Shown one piece after another: positions 8,752-15,510 of a DNA stretch of 24,716 bases (the first letter of the stretch is position 1; every line of letters begins with the position of its first letter). The stretch covers positions 1 to 24,716 of the forward strand of contig JBBDRV010000178.1 of NCBI GenBank assembly GCA_040905285.1. The letters are read 5' to 3'. The position numbers were made by a program, and so were the translations under genes. The notes under the pieces are model-generated. The model did not search any database, was not told the origin of the DNA, and worked only from the letters and a program-made list of their open reading frames with translations. The stretch is from JBBDRV01 sp040905285. Lineage in GTDB: Bacteria; Bacteroidota; Rhodothermia; Balneolales; Balneolaceae.

Positions 8752-9582
8752 TTAATTTCCTTCGAATTTATAGGGCAGTTTCCAGCTCATGGAAAACGGC
8801 AGATGATGCCTTTCAATAATTTTGCCGTAGGAGAGGACAGCTCCCTGCATGATGGCGTTTTTCAGCTGCCGCAGATTACCCGGCCAGCTATAATTGAAAC
8901 ACTCGACCATCGCCTGTGCAGACATGGATACATTCTTCCAGTCTGCGTATTTCTCCTTGATTTCCTGCAGGAACAGATTGATAAACATGGGTATATCCTC
9001 TTTTCGCTCACGTAACGGAGGAATCATTACGGCTACCGGATCAAGCTTTTGAAGCATAGTTTCCCAAACAGGCGTATTCAGCAGGGAATTGTAGGATTCA
9101 TGATTAATCGATATAACCAGGCGGGGTCTTGCACTGGTGTTATAACGGAACAACTGATTGCAGCCCTTGATATACGAATCAATAATATTAAGCATGAATG
9201 GCAAAGGCAGTTCGGAAAACTGATCCAGATAGAGAATACCGCCACTGGCTTTTTCAATGGCATCATACTTTAGGATGAAATGCTGTTCCTCGAATTGGAG
9301 GCGTTCCCAGAAGGCCTCTTTGTATTCGGCTTCATCTATATCCACACAGTAAAACGAATGGAAAGGTCCCTGGGCCCGGTCGCTGTTTTCATGGATGACA
9401 TTTGCGAGCCATTTCTTCCCGGATCCTATTTCGCCTATAATGATGACATGAGTACCCAGTTTGGAGATGCTTAATACCTTGTTGAAAATGTCCTGCATCA
9501 ACAGACTCTGTGAAGCTCTCTCAAGTTTTTTTTCCCGGGATTCACCGGGCTGTGAATGGTGGAGTGAAGGTGAAGCTATCAT
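8752..9582 (-). CDS. Degenerate sigma-54-type AAA+ protein without GAFTGA loop or DNA-binding domain
   Basis: 276 residues that align along the AAA+ domain of NtrC-type activators. Still visible: a Walker A variant GEIGSGKK at 50-57, PPLRERKEDIP at 188-198 and sensor II WPGNLRQL at 233-240. Lost or changed: the GAFTGA sigma-54 contact loop (the matching stretch near 91-109 reads FWERLQFEEQHF), the Walker B glutamate (LYLDQ, Gln121 in place of Glu), and the arginine-finger segment (WETMLQKL where NtrC has RxDLFxR). There is no receiver domain and no C-terminal helix-turn-helix. It could bind ATP but should not activate sigma-54 by the known mechanism. It lies 4 bases after the barrel gene. I infer a partner, anti-activator or otherwise repurposed regulator of this locus. 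Confidence 0.8.
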   Translation of the reverse strand: MIASPSLHHSQPGESREKKLERASQSLLMQDIFNKVLSISKLGTHVIIIGEIGSGKKWLANVIHENSDRAQGPFHSFYCVDIDEAEYKEAFWERLQFEEQHFILKYDAIEKASGGILYLDQFSELPLPFMLNIIDSYIKGCNQLFRYNTSARPRLVISINHESYNSLLNTPVWETMLQKLDPVAVMIPPLRERKEDIPMFINLFLQEIKEKYADWKNVSMSAQAMVECFNYSWPGNLRQLKNAIMQGAVLSYGKIIERHHLPFSMSWKLPYKFEGN

Positions 9583-9586
9583 ATTT

Positions 9587-10552
9587 CTATAGATAAATGG
9601 TTAAACCAAGTTGGTGAAAACGTTCGTTTGGCAGATTCCTGTAGGAGAAAGAGTAATCCAGCCGCAGAGAATCTAATAGCAGTCCGGTCCCGAACCGCGG
9701 TATTTGAATGCGATTCACGGGGTGATATAAAATCCCGCTCCGGAGCGCCAGTACTGGGATCGGCTTGATCTCCAGGCCGCCTTTGTACCAGATCCCGTTT
9801 TCGCCAAAACGCTTTTCGTTTGCTAATGACAGGGATACATAGGAATCTTCGACCTCGACAGGAAATTGAAGAGTAGCTCCCAGTTCCAGACTCTGCCTGA
9901 GCCCCTGACTTCCCAGCAGGGTCCGGTTGCTTTCATGAAGTTCGTACGTAATGCTGCGGCCGAGTCCCCGTAGTGCAATACCGTAGCTTACGGATTCAGA
10001 AGGTGCATAAAGCACTCCAAGATTTGCGAAATAGGACCAGAACCGGGCGTACTCATTCTGTGCAAATGTTATATTATTGAATACCCCGACACTCAGGATG
10101 TTTTCTATTGAATATGCATACGCGACATCCGCCTGATACATCATTATATCCGGCATGGGGGATGGACCTGCCCCCAGAACGTTTGTTGCTTCAAATCCTC
10201 TGTGATGATATCCGAACTGGGCGGCCACCCGATGCTCTCCACGTATCAGTGCGGGGAATGTGATGTTTTGCAGCATGAGATTGGAATCCCAGTTCTGGTA
10301 TGTATTCAGTTGTACGGACTGGGTATTCCTGACAAACGAAAGGGTTGCCGGATTGATATTCACAGCTGAGACAGCGCCGGATTCTGCTACAGTGGCATTG
10401 GCCAGGGCAGCGGTACGCGCATCAAACTTGTAAATGAGGGGTACGCCTCTTTCCGGTTCTGCCGGTTCACCCGTCACCTGGGCGATTGCAGGGGCCGAGA
10501 GGTACAGGCTGAAGAGAATAAGTCCGATTGTATAAGAGCGTATAGAAGTCAT
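9587..10552 (-). CDS. PorV/UPF0164-like outer-membrane beta-barrel protein
   Basis: 321 residues with a signal peptide (about 1-24, ending APAIA). The mature start has the PorV/PorQ-like layout: FDARTAALANATVAESG followed by NINPATLSF. Alternating aromatic/polar strands follow, and the chain ends in a barrel-type aromatic/hydrophobic pattern (LGLTIYL). The export lipoprotein gene stops in the bases where this one starts (TAATG, one-base overlap), so translation is coupled. Proteins of this family are outer-membrane barrels, some acting as shuttles in type IX secretion. Within a polysaccharide operon I infer a role at the outer membrane in export or anchoring. Exact subfamily and ligand are unknown. 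Confidence 0.7.
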   Translation of the reverse strand: MTSIRSYTIGLILFSLYLSAPAIAQVTGEPAEPERGVPLIYKFDARTAALANATVAESGAVSAVNINPATLSFVRNTQSVQLNTYQNWDSNLMLQNITFPALIRGEHRVAAQFGYHHRGFEATNVLGAGPSPMPDIMMYQADVAYAYSIENILSVGVFNNITFAQNEYARFWSYFANLGVLYAPSESVSYGIALRGLGRSITYELHESNRTLLGSQGLRQSLELGATLQFPVEVEDSYVSLSLANEKRFGENGIWYKGGLEIKPIPVLALRSGILYHPVNRIQIPRFGTGLLLDSLRLDYSFSYRNLPNERFHQLGLTIYL

Positions 10553-11274
10553 TAGTTGAATACTCTGAATATTCCAAAAAGCATTACGGCGTCCCGCAGG
10601 AAATCAGACATCTCCCGGACAGCATTTTGCCGGCGGGGTACGTAGATAATATCTCCGGGTTGTACCATGATTGCGGACGAATCCATCTGTCCGTTGTCCA
10701 GATATTGAGTCAGGTCGATAATATCCTGATCCGGATTTCCATTTTTTCTGTAGATTTTAACGCTGCGGAGATTGGCCTCTTCGGAGAGCCCCCCCGCAGT
10801 TGAAAGGACCTTAAACAGTGACGTCTGGCTGATGAGCGGATAGTTGTCCGGCTGCTGGACCATGCCGAAGACAGATACGAGCATATTCTCCGTATTATGA
10901 ATAGATATGGTCAGGTTGATTTCTCCCGAGATATATTCAGACAGTCTGTTTATAACTTCACGTTCCAGCTGATCATGGGTCAGGCCGCCTGCTTCTATCT
11001 CTCCTATCAGGGGCATCGTAATAATTCCATTGCTTGAAACTGTTGATTCCGTGTTAAAATTTGACTGCTCCCAGACCAGGATCTCGATTTCGTCTCCGGG
11101 CTGGATTTCGTAATCGGAATCGACCAATGGAGAAACAGGGGGAATCGGTTCGGAGGAAGAAAGCTGTCTTGCGCTGTCTTCCTGGATCATGCCGGAAGAT
11201 GTGCACCCCTGTGCCAGGACAAATGCGCCAATCAATGCCAGGTAGCTGTATCTAACTTGTCTGATAGTTCTCAT
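10552..11274 (-). CDS. Wza-type polysaccharide export outer-membrane lipoprotein
   Basis: 240 residues. A lipoprotein signal with lipobox LAQGC puts the acylated Cys at 24. The Poly_export domain begins at about 53 (YEIQPGDEIEILVWEQ), and an SLBB-type domain covers about 130-213 (VFGMVQQPDNYPL, then VQPGDIIYVPRR). A C-terminal hydrophobic segment of about 225-240 may form the outer-membrane helix, although it is short. It is smaller than E. coli Wza, as is common in Bacteroidota-like clusters. It is the outer-membrane outlet for the polymer and works with the chain-length protein encoded divergently at 11688. It is first in its operon, with a predicted sigma-54-type promoter about 50-65 bases upstream. 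Confidence 0.9.
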   Translation of the reverse strand: MRTIRQVRYSYLALIGAFVLAQGCTSSGMIQEDSARQLSSSEPIPPVSPLVDSDYEIQPGDEIEILVWEQSNFNTESTVSSNGIITMPLIGEIEAGGLTHDQLEREVINRLSEYISGEINLTISIHNTENMLVSVFGMVQQPDNYPLISQTSLFKVLSTAGGLSEEANLRSVKIYRKNGNPDQDIIDLTQYLDNGQMDSSAIMVQPGDIIYVPRRQNAVREMSDFLRDAVMLFGIFRVFN

Positions 11275-11323
11275 CGTATTTTCATTCTTCTTGAAATGAT
11301 TGACAATTGTTCAGAAGGGGAAT

Positions 11324-11339
11324 TACAACAAGCGTGCCA
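11324..11339 (-). promoter_or_regulatory. Predicted sigma-54 (RpoN) promoter for the export operon
   Basis: On the minus strand the bases read TGGCACGCTTGTTGTA. This fits the consensus TGGCAYRNNNNTTGCW at every fixed place except the -12 C, which is T. The predicted +1 is near 11313, giving a leader of about 40 bases before the ATG at 11274. Sixteen bases (11341 down to 11326, ATTGGCACGCTTGTTG) recur exactly in front of the second deacetylase gene. Confidence 0.6.
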
Positions 11340-11450
11340 ATCTGTTTTTCCAGGGGTAATAGTGACCTGTACTTTCCTGAAAGCACGTATCTGTATAGAT
11401 AATAATGTGCGGAATGACTATTACCGTCGGTCCCGTAAATCCATGGGAAT

Positions 11451-11488
11451 ATATTTCACACAGCTTCAAACAGCAGATGTGTAAATAT
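11451..11488. promoter_or_regulatory. Candidate enhancer dyad (upstream activator site)
   Basis: ATATTTCACACA (11451-11462) and TGTGTAAATAT (11478-11488) form an inverted repeat with one base missing in the right arm and a 15-base spacer. Its centre, near 11470, is about 145 bases from the -12 of the leftward promoter and 180 from that of the rightward one, a normal distance for sigma-54 enhancers. A near copy of the left arm, ATATTTTACACA, lies at 20306-20317 upstream of the third sigma-54-type promoter. The bound protein is unknown. Confidence 0.45.
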
Positions 11489-11537
11489 GTAGCACACACG
11501 ATAAGCCCGATGCGGAACAGTCGGGATACCGGATTAA

Positions 11538-11549
11538 CTCTTCGAAGAG
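11538..11549. promoter_or_regulatory. 12-bp perfect palindrome CTCTTCGAAGAG
   Basis: The sequence is its own reverse complement and lies about 90 bases upstream of the rightward sigma-54-type element. It may be a second regulator-binding site. Such short palindromes also arise by chance, and no second copy was noticed at the other promoters. Confidence 0.3.
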
Positions 11550-11635
11550 AGACGCTGTGATTAAACAGAAATGTGCCCCGGTAAACGGCTACCAGATGGG
11601 GTGTTGACGTTATTTACAGGAATCGGGATATCGTT

Positions 11636-11651
11636 TGGCATAGCAATTGCA
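11636..11651 (+). promoter_or_regulatory. Predicted sigma-54 (RpoN) promoter for the chain-length/polymerase operon
   Basis: TGGCATAGCAATTGCA matches TGGCAYRNNNNTTGCW at all 16 places, with the GG-to-GC spacing correct. The predicted +1 is near 11662, about 26 bases before the TTG start at 11688. This is the best promoter match in the window. Confidence 0.75.
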
Positions 11652-11687
11652 CTACATGGTTTATCCACAGTCAATATTATTTAATCA

Positions 11688-13037
11688 TTGTCCAAACCTT
11701 CCAGTATAGTGTATCAATCAAAACAGGTAACTCAGGAAATCAGGAAAGCTGCAAGAAGGCGCAGAGCATTATTATTTTTCACACCCGTATTTTTTGTATT
11801 CCTCAGTGCTGTTGCACTTTATCTGATAGAACCGAAGTATACATCATCGACATCTCTTCTTATTCAGAAGGATCAGGCATTGAATCCGCTGGTCATGTTT
11901 GAAATGGCTTCTGTTGAGCCCGAAGAAAATCCGATTCAGGCGTTTGACGATATTATTTACAGCCGGTCTGTGATAGACATGCTTGTCGACAGCCTGTATA
12001 TGGATTCTGTTATCACGTCAAATGCTGAAAGGCAGATATTGGTTGAACGTATTCGTAACTCGATTGAAACGGAATCTGAAGTATCGGACACGTATAAAAT
12101 CGAATACACAGACAAGGACCCGGAAAGGGCCCGGTATGGCGCTGAGCTTCTATCCCGGTATTTTATGCAAAACAGGATTGAGACGGCGAACCGGAGAAAT
12201 GATGAAACAGTCGAGTTCTTTACCAACAGGCTGAATGAACTGGAGGGAATCGTTGAAGAGCAAAGAAACGAAGCCAGCCGGAGAAGGAGTGACAGAATGA
12301 GGGAGTCGCCAATGGAGGTGGAAGCCCTGCAGTCACGGCTGCAAAGGATAGATTCAGAGTTTGAAACTCTGGAAAGGCAGATATACCGGGAAGAACAAAA
12401 TCTCGAGATCCTCGAAAATTTCCGGAACAGCGATGATGAGAACCGGGATGTACAGATTCTGTACAGGTTGCCGTCGGAGGATATACCCTACGGTAACGAA
12501 CTGAATGAATTACTCAGTGAATATGACGATTTAAAACAACAGTATACCGACAGCTACCCGAGGCTGCAAACACTTTCACGCAGGATAATTCAGACTACGG
12601 ACCGGATACCACCTGCTATCGAGTCTACACTGTCCAGACTGAATGCACAAAGAGAGGAGCTTTCAGAGCAGCGTGCGGAAGTGATCGAGGACATGGAAAG
12701 ATCATTTATTGCCAATCAGAGGGAGACAAGCCAGCAATCCGATTTCAGTATTTATGAGGAGTTATACAATGAAATGAGAGTAAATCTTGAACAGGCCAGA
12801 ATGACCAGGGATATCAGGAGCAGGGCCTCCGAACAATTCTCAATTCTCAGTGAACCCCAGATACCCGAAGAGCCCTCAACGCCGAATTATCGCCTGGTTC
12901 TGGCGGCAGGATTGTTTCTCGGATTGATCTTTGGAGTGATCATCAGTGCCATTGCAGAGATAATGGATACGACGGTTCGGGATGTTACAGACCTGGAATT
13001 CAATAAACCGGTAATTGCATATTTGACAAATGGATAA
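11688..13037 (+). CDS. Wzz/Wzc-type polysaccharide co-polymerase (chain-length determinant), kinase domain separate
   Basis: A 449-residue inner-membrane protein with one helix at about 27-47 and a second at about 402-424. A large periplasmic part between them contains long acidic/basic coiled-coil helices (about 160-260 and 330-385). Wzz signatures are the LIEPKYTSSTSLLIQ entry strand and a proline-rich PQIPEEPSTPN just before helix 2. It controls polymer length and couples the polymerase to the export lipoprotein across the periplasm. The C-terminus stops soon after helix 2, so the cytoplasmic ATPase is not fused. That partner begins at 13030, overlapping by eight bases. The start is TTG 11688, with no clear Shine-Dalgarno. 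Confidence 0.9.
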   Translation: MSKPSSIVYQSKQVTQEIRKAARRRRALLFFTPVFFVFLSAVALYLIEPKYTSSTSLLIQKDQALNPLVMFEMASVEPEENPIQAFDDIIYSRSVIDMLVDSLYMDSVITSNAERQILVERIRNSIETESEVSDTYKIEYTDKDPERARYGAELLSRYFMQNRIETANRRNDETVEFFTNRLNELEGIVEEQRNEASRRRSDRMRESPMEVEALQSRLQRIDSEFETLERQIYREEQNLEILENFRNSDDENRDVQILYRLPSEDIPYGNELNELLSEYDDLKQQYTDSYPRLQTLSRRIIQTTDRIPPAIESTLSRLNAQREELSEQRAEVIEDMERSFIANQRETSQQSDFSIYEELYNEMRVNLEQARMTRDIRSRASEQFSILSEPQIPEEPSTPNYRLVLAAGLFLGLIFGVIISAIAEIMDTTVRDVTDLEFNKPVIAYLTNG

Positions 13038-13761
13038 AAAAAAACCAAAACTAAATATCAGTGAAAAGAGCAGTTCATACGAATTGAAGTCCAACGGGCT
13101 GATTGTACACGATCCTTCACTGCTGCCCATGAAAATTTCATCACGGGTGGCTGATTTCCTGGATGCTAAAACCATATCCAGGAAATTTTATAACAGTTTT
13201 AACTTTTCGAAACTCACAGAATCCTATGGAAATTTACATAAGACACTCGGGGTGACCAGTGCCAATAAAAAGGAAGGTAAAACTCATGTCGCAGCTAATA
13301 TGGGCGTTTCCCTGGCGCGGGCTTATCAGCGCAGGACTGTGTTGGTGGATCTGAACTTCAATCAACCGAAACTGCATAAAATTTTTGGTGTACATCTGCA
13401 GCCCGGTGTAGCTGAGGCACTGGAGTCACGAACCCTGAGGGTATCACCAACCGTTATAAATAACTTATATCTGATGAGTGCCGGTAACAGCAGTCAGCAT
13501 CAGCCCGGTATCGAACATACAATTGCGTTGAGGGAGATTCTGCATACGCTCAAAAGCGAATTTGATTTCGTCATTGTGGATATGTGCTCAATTTTTCCAA
13601 TCAGTGATTTCCCCGTTCATTTTATCAATGAAATTGACGGATTGATAACCGTAGTCGATGCTGAACGGACAAAAAAGGGTGAGTTAAATAAGATATATCA
13701 GCATATAGACGAAAAGCGGTTTGTCGGTTATGTATTTAACAGGATTGATGCAAAAGCTTAA
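13030..13761 (+). CDS. CpsD/Wzc-C-like BY-kinase family ATPase, weakened motifs
   Basis: 243 residues. About 70 mostly polar residues precede a ParA/MinD-like fold: Walker A ANKKEGKT at 78-85, Walker A' VLVDLNFNQP at 104-113 and Walker B VIVDMCS at 181-187. In active bacterial tyrosine kinases the A' motif is usually close to LLIDADLRRP and the B motif close to IIDTPP. Here the second acidic place of A' and the Thr-Pro-Pro after the Walker B Asp are gone. No C-terminal tyrosine cluster is present. It is surely the partner of the preceding co-polymerase (ATGGATAA overlap), but may act as an ATP-binding regulator rather than an autokinase. Confidence 0.8.
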   Translation: MDKKKPKLNISEKSSSYELKSNGLIVHDPSLLPMKISSRVADFLDAKTISRKFYNSFNFSKLTESYGNLHKTLGVTSANKKEGKTHVAANMGVSLARAYQRRTVLVDLNFNQPKLHKIFGVHLQPGVAEALESRTLRVSPTVINNLYLMSAGNSSQHQPGIEHTIALREILHTLKSEFDFVIVDMCSIFPISDFPVHFINEIDGLITVVDAERTKKGELNKIYQHIDEKRFVGYVFNRIDAKA

Positions 13762-13767
13762 CAAGAA

Positions 13768-13932
13768 ATGAAGATACTGTTGGGGATTATTTTTCTGTTT
13801 CTGCTCGTCGTCATGAGGAGCAAGTACAAAGATCCGTCTACCGTCCCTTATGTATTCACATTCGTCATCTCTCTTGTCATGGTTGTTTTTGTGATGTATA
13901 TGATGATCACCTTGGAATCCCCACAACCTTAA
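13768..13932 (+). CDS. 54-residue protein with two predicted membrane helices
   Basis: ATG at 13768, TAA at 13930-13932. The protein has a helix at about 2-16, a short basic/polar loop (MRSKYKDPSTVP) and a second helix at about 28-47, ending LESPQP. It sits six bases after the BY-kinase-like gene and twelve before the polymerase gene, filling the gap exactly and reading in the operon direction. The spacing and the clean two-helix hairpin argue that it is a real gene. I do not recognise a family. I infer an accessory subunit of the polymerase/co-polymerase complex. Confidence 0.65.
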   Translation: MKILLGIIFLFLLVVMRSKYKDPSTVPYVFTFVISLVMVVFVMYMMITLESPQP

Positions 13933-13944
13933 TCTGTATAAACA

Positions 13945-15510
13945 ATGGCCACGGCTAACTATAATCTTGCGGATACCCTGTATCAGCGCCTTATGCTTTC
14001 ACCTCTCGGGCTGGACAGGGAAAACGCGGTTGCTTTCTGGATGCTGATTCTTTTCGGCACCCTGACATTGGGGGGATTGTGGTATTTCGAGGGTGAAATC
14101 CCCGTTGTACTGGCTATTCTCTACGTTACCGGCATTTTTATTCTCAGTTTTCTCCGTATTGACTACAGCCTGTACCTGCTGTTCGCCGGGGTGATGACCA
14201 TGGATCAGTTTGCAATCCCGGGCTTTTCTTCAATTACGCACGAGATCAGCTTTTTCAGCAATCTGAAAGAGATTCCCTACCTGCCTTTTTTTTCAGCCGG
14301 TGTTATCAATCCGGTTGAACTTCATATCCTGTTTCTGGTTCTCTCACTCCTCATCCTGATCAGTGTTGACAAAAACATGTCATTTACTGCGATACCGGTG
14401 TGGATACCGTTCACGCTGTTTTTCTTCAGTCTGGTGGGATCTTTTGTCTATGGACTGCAGGGAGGGGGAGATATCCTCGTGGCTTTATGGGAGGTCCGGG
14501 CCCTGTTTTATTTATGCATCATGTATCTGATTGTTCCCCAGATCATCAGGACCCGGCGCCAAATCAATGTGCTGTTATGGATCTTTATCATCGGGGTTAC
14601 TCTGAAAGCATTTCAGGGCATCGGCAGGTTTGTCAGCCTCGGCTTTACAACGGGGGGGTTCGACGTACTTACGAATCATGAAGATCCTGTATTTACGGTT
14701 ACGCTGCTCATTTTGCTCGCCGGCTTCATGGTCTACAAGGTGGACACCAGACAGCGTCTCTGGCTTTTTGTTCTTCTTTTGCCCTTGCTGCTTGGTTTCT
14801 ATGTCGCACAGCGCAGAGCGGCCTATGCATCTTTAATGGTATCTGTCTGTACATTCATCGTTCTGCTGCCCATGCTCAAGAGATGGTATTTCCTAAAGTT
14901 CTTTTTACCTGTCCTTGCTTTTTTAATGCTGTATGGCGTGGTGTTCTGGAACAGTGGGAGTACCCTTGGCAGACCGGTACAAATGATCAAGTCAGGTCTT
15001 GAAAAACCGTCATCCGAGACGAATTACCGTGATTATAATTCAAATCTTTATCGGGAATTTGAAAATTACAATCTGGCGAGTACAGTTGCCGGCAATCCGA
15101 TAACAGGAACAGGTTTTGGGAAAAAATATGATCAGCCTATCCCGCTTGCTGCCATAAACTTTACACTAAGTGAATACATCCCCCATAATCAAATATTATG
15201 GGTGCTGGTAAAAATGGGGGGAATCGGGTTTTTAACCTTCTGGTTTTTCTTCAATTCGATAGCAGCCAAGGGCACCCAGGTTTTCTTTCGTCTGGAGGAT
15301 CCTTACCTGAAAGTGGTAGCCCTTTTTATTGTTGTAGCAATCATCAATCAGATGGTGGTTTCATACTTTGATTTACAACTGACTTATTACCGCAATATGC
15401 TCTATCTGGGATGCCTGATAGGGATCATACCTGCACTGGAAAGAATCAGCCTGACAGATAACTCAGATGACCAGAATGCTCGTGGTGAATCCGGCAGGAC
15501 GGTAGCATGA
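13945..15510 (+). CDS. O-antigen ligase/polymerase-like membrane protein (Wzy)
   Basis: 521 residues with about eleven or twelve membrane helices and one large loop at about 345-410, the usual Wzy/WaaL layout. The loop contains the arginine/asparagine-rich run NSNLYREFENYNLA and GTGFGKKYD. The helix after it opens with the family's IPHNQILWVLVKMGGIG pattern (His414). It would polymerise lipid-linked repeat units on the periplasmic face. The ATG at 13945 follows the small membrane gene by twelve bases, and its TGA overlaps the flippase ATG (ATGA at 15507). No unique sequence feature separates polymerase from ligase; the operon favours polymerase. Confidence 0.85.
   Translation: MATANYNLADTLYQRLMLSPLGLDRENAVAFWMLILFGTLTLGGLWYFEGEIPVVLAILYVTGIFILSFLRIDYSLYLLFAGVMTMDQFAIPGFSSITHEISFFSNLKEIPYLPFFSAGVINPVELHILFLVLSLLILISVDKNMSFTAIPVWIPFTLFFFSLVGSFVYGLQGGGDILVALWEVRALFYLCIMYLIVPQIIRTRRQINVLLWIFIIGVTLKAFQGIGRFVSLGFTTGGFDVLTNHEDPVFTVTLLILLAGFMVYKVDTRQRLWLFVLLLPLLLGFYVAQRRAAYASLMVSVCTFIVLLPMLKRWYFLKFFLPVLAFLMLYGVVFWNSGSTLGRPVQMIKSGLEKPSSETNYRDYNSNLYREFENYNLASTVAGNPITGTGFGKKYDQPIPLAAINFTLSEYIPHNQILWVLVKMGGIGFLTFWFFFNSIAAKGTQVFFRLEDPYLKVVALFIVVAIINQMVVSYFDLQLTYYRNMLYLGCLIGIIPALERISLTDNSDDQNARGESGRTVA

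Larger units (their letters stand above)
11275..11687. other. Divergent control region between the export operon and the chain-length/polymerase operon
   Basis: 413 bases with no gene I accept. A 75-codon open frame at 11257-11484 overlaps the wza start and shows no family features. The region holds two outward-facing sigma-54-type promoters, a long dyad, a 12-bp palindrome (11538-11549, CTCTTCGAAGAG), a CCCGA-N10-TCGGG inverted repeat (11506-11525) and a TCGGGATAYC direct repeat (11521-11530 and 11623-11632). This is the layout expected of an enhancer-controlled divergent promoter pair. Confidence 0.6.

Noticed and set aside
11257..11484. 75-codon plus-strand open frame in the divergent control region
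   Set aside because: It overlaps the wza start and the predicted promoter, has no family features, and the region is better explained by regulatory elements.
13036..13044. Run of nine A at the co-polymerase/kinase junction as a possible slippage site
   Set aside because: The run begins within the stop codon of the first gene, so slippage there could not fuse the two proteins; a plain ATGGATAA overlap explains the layout.
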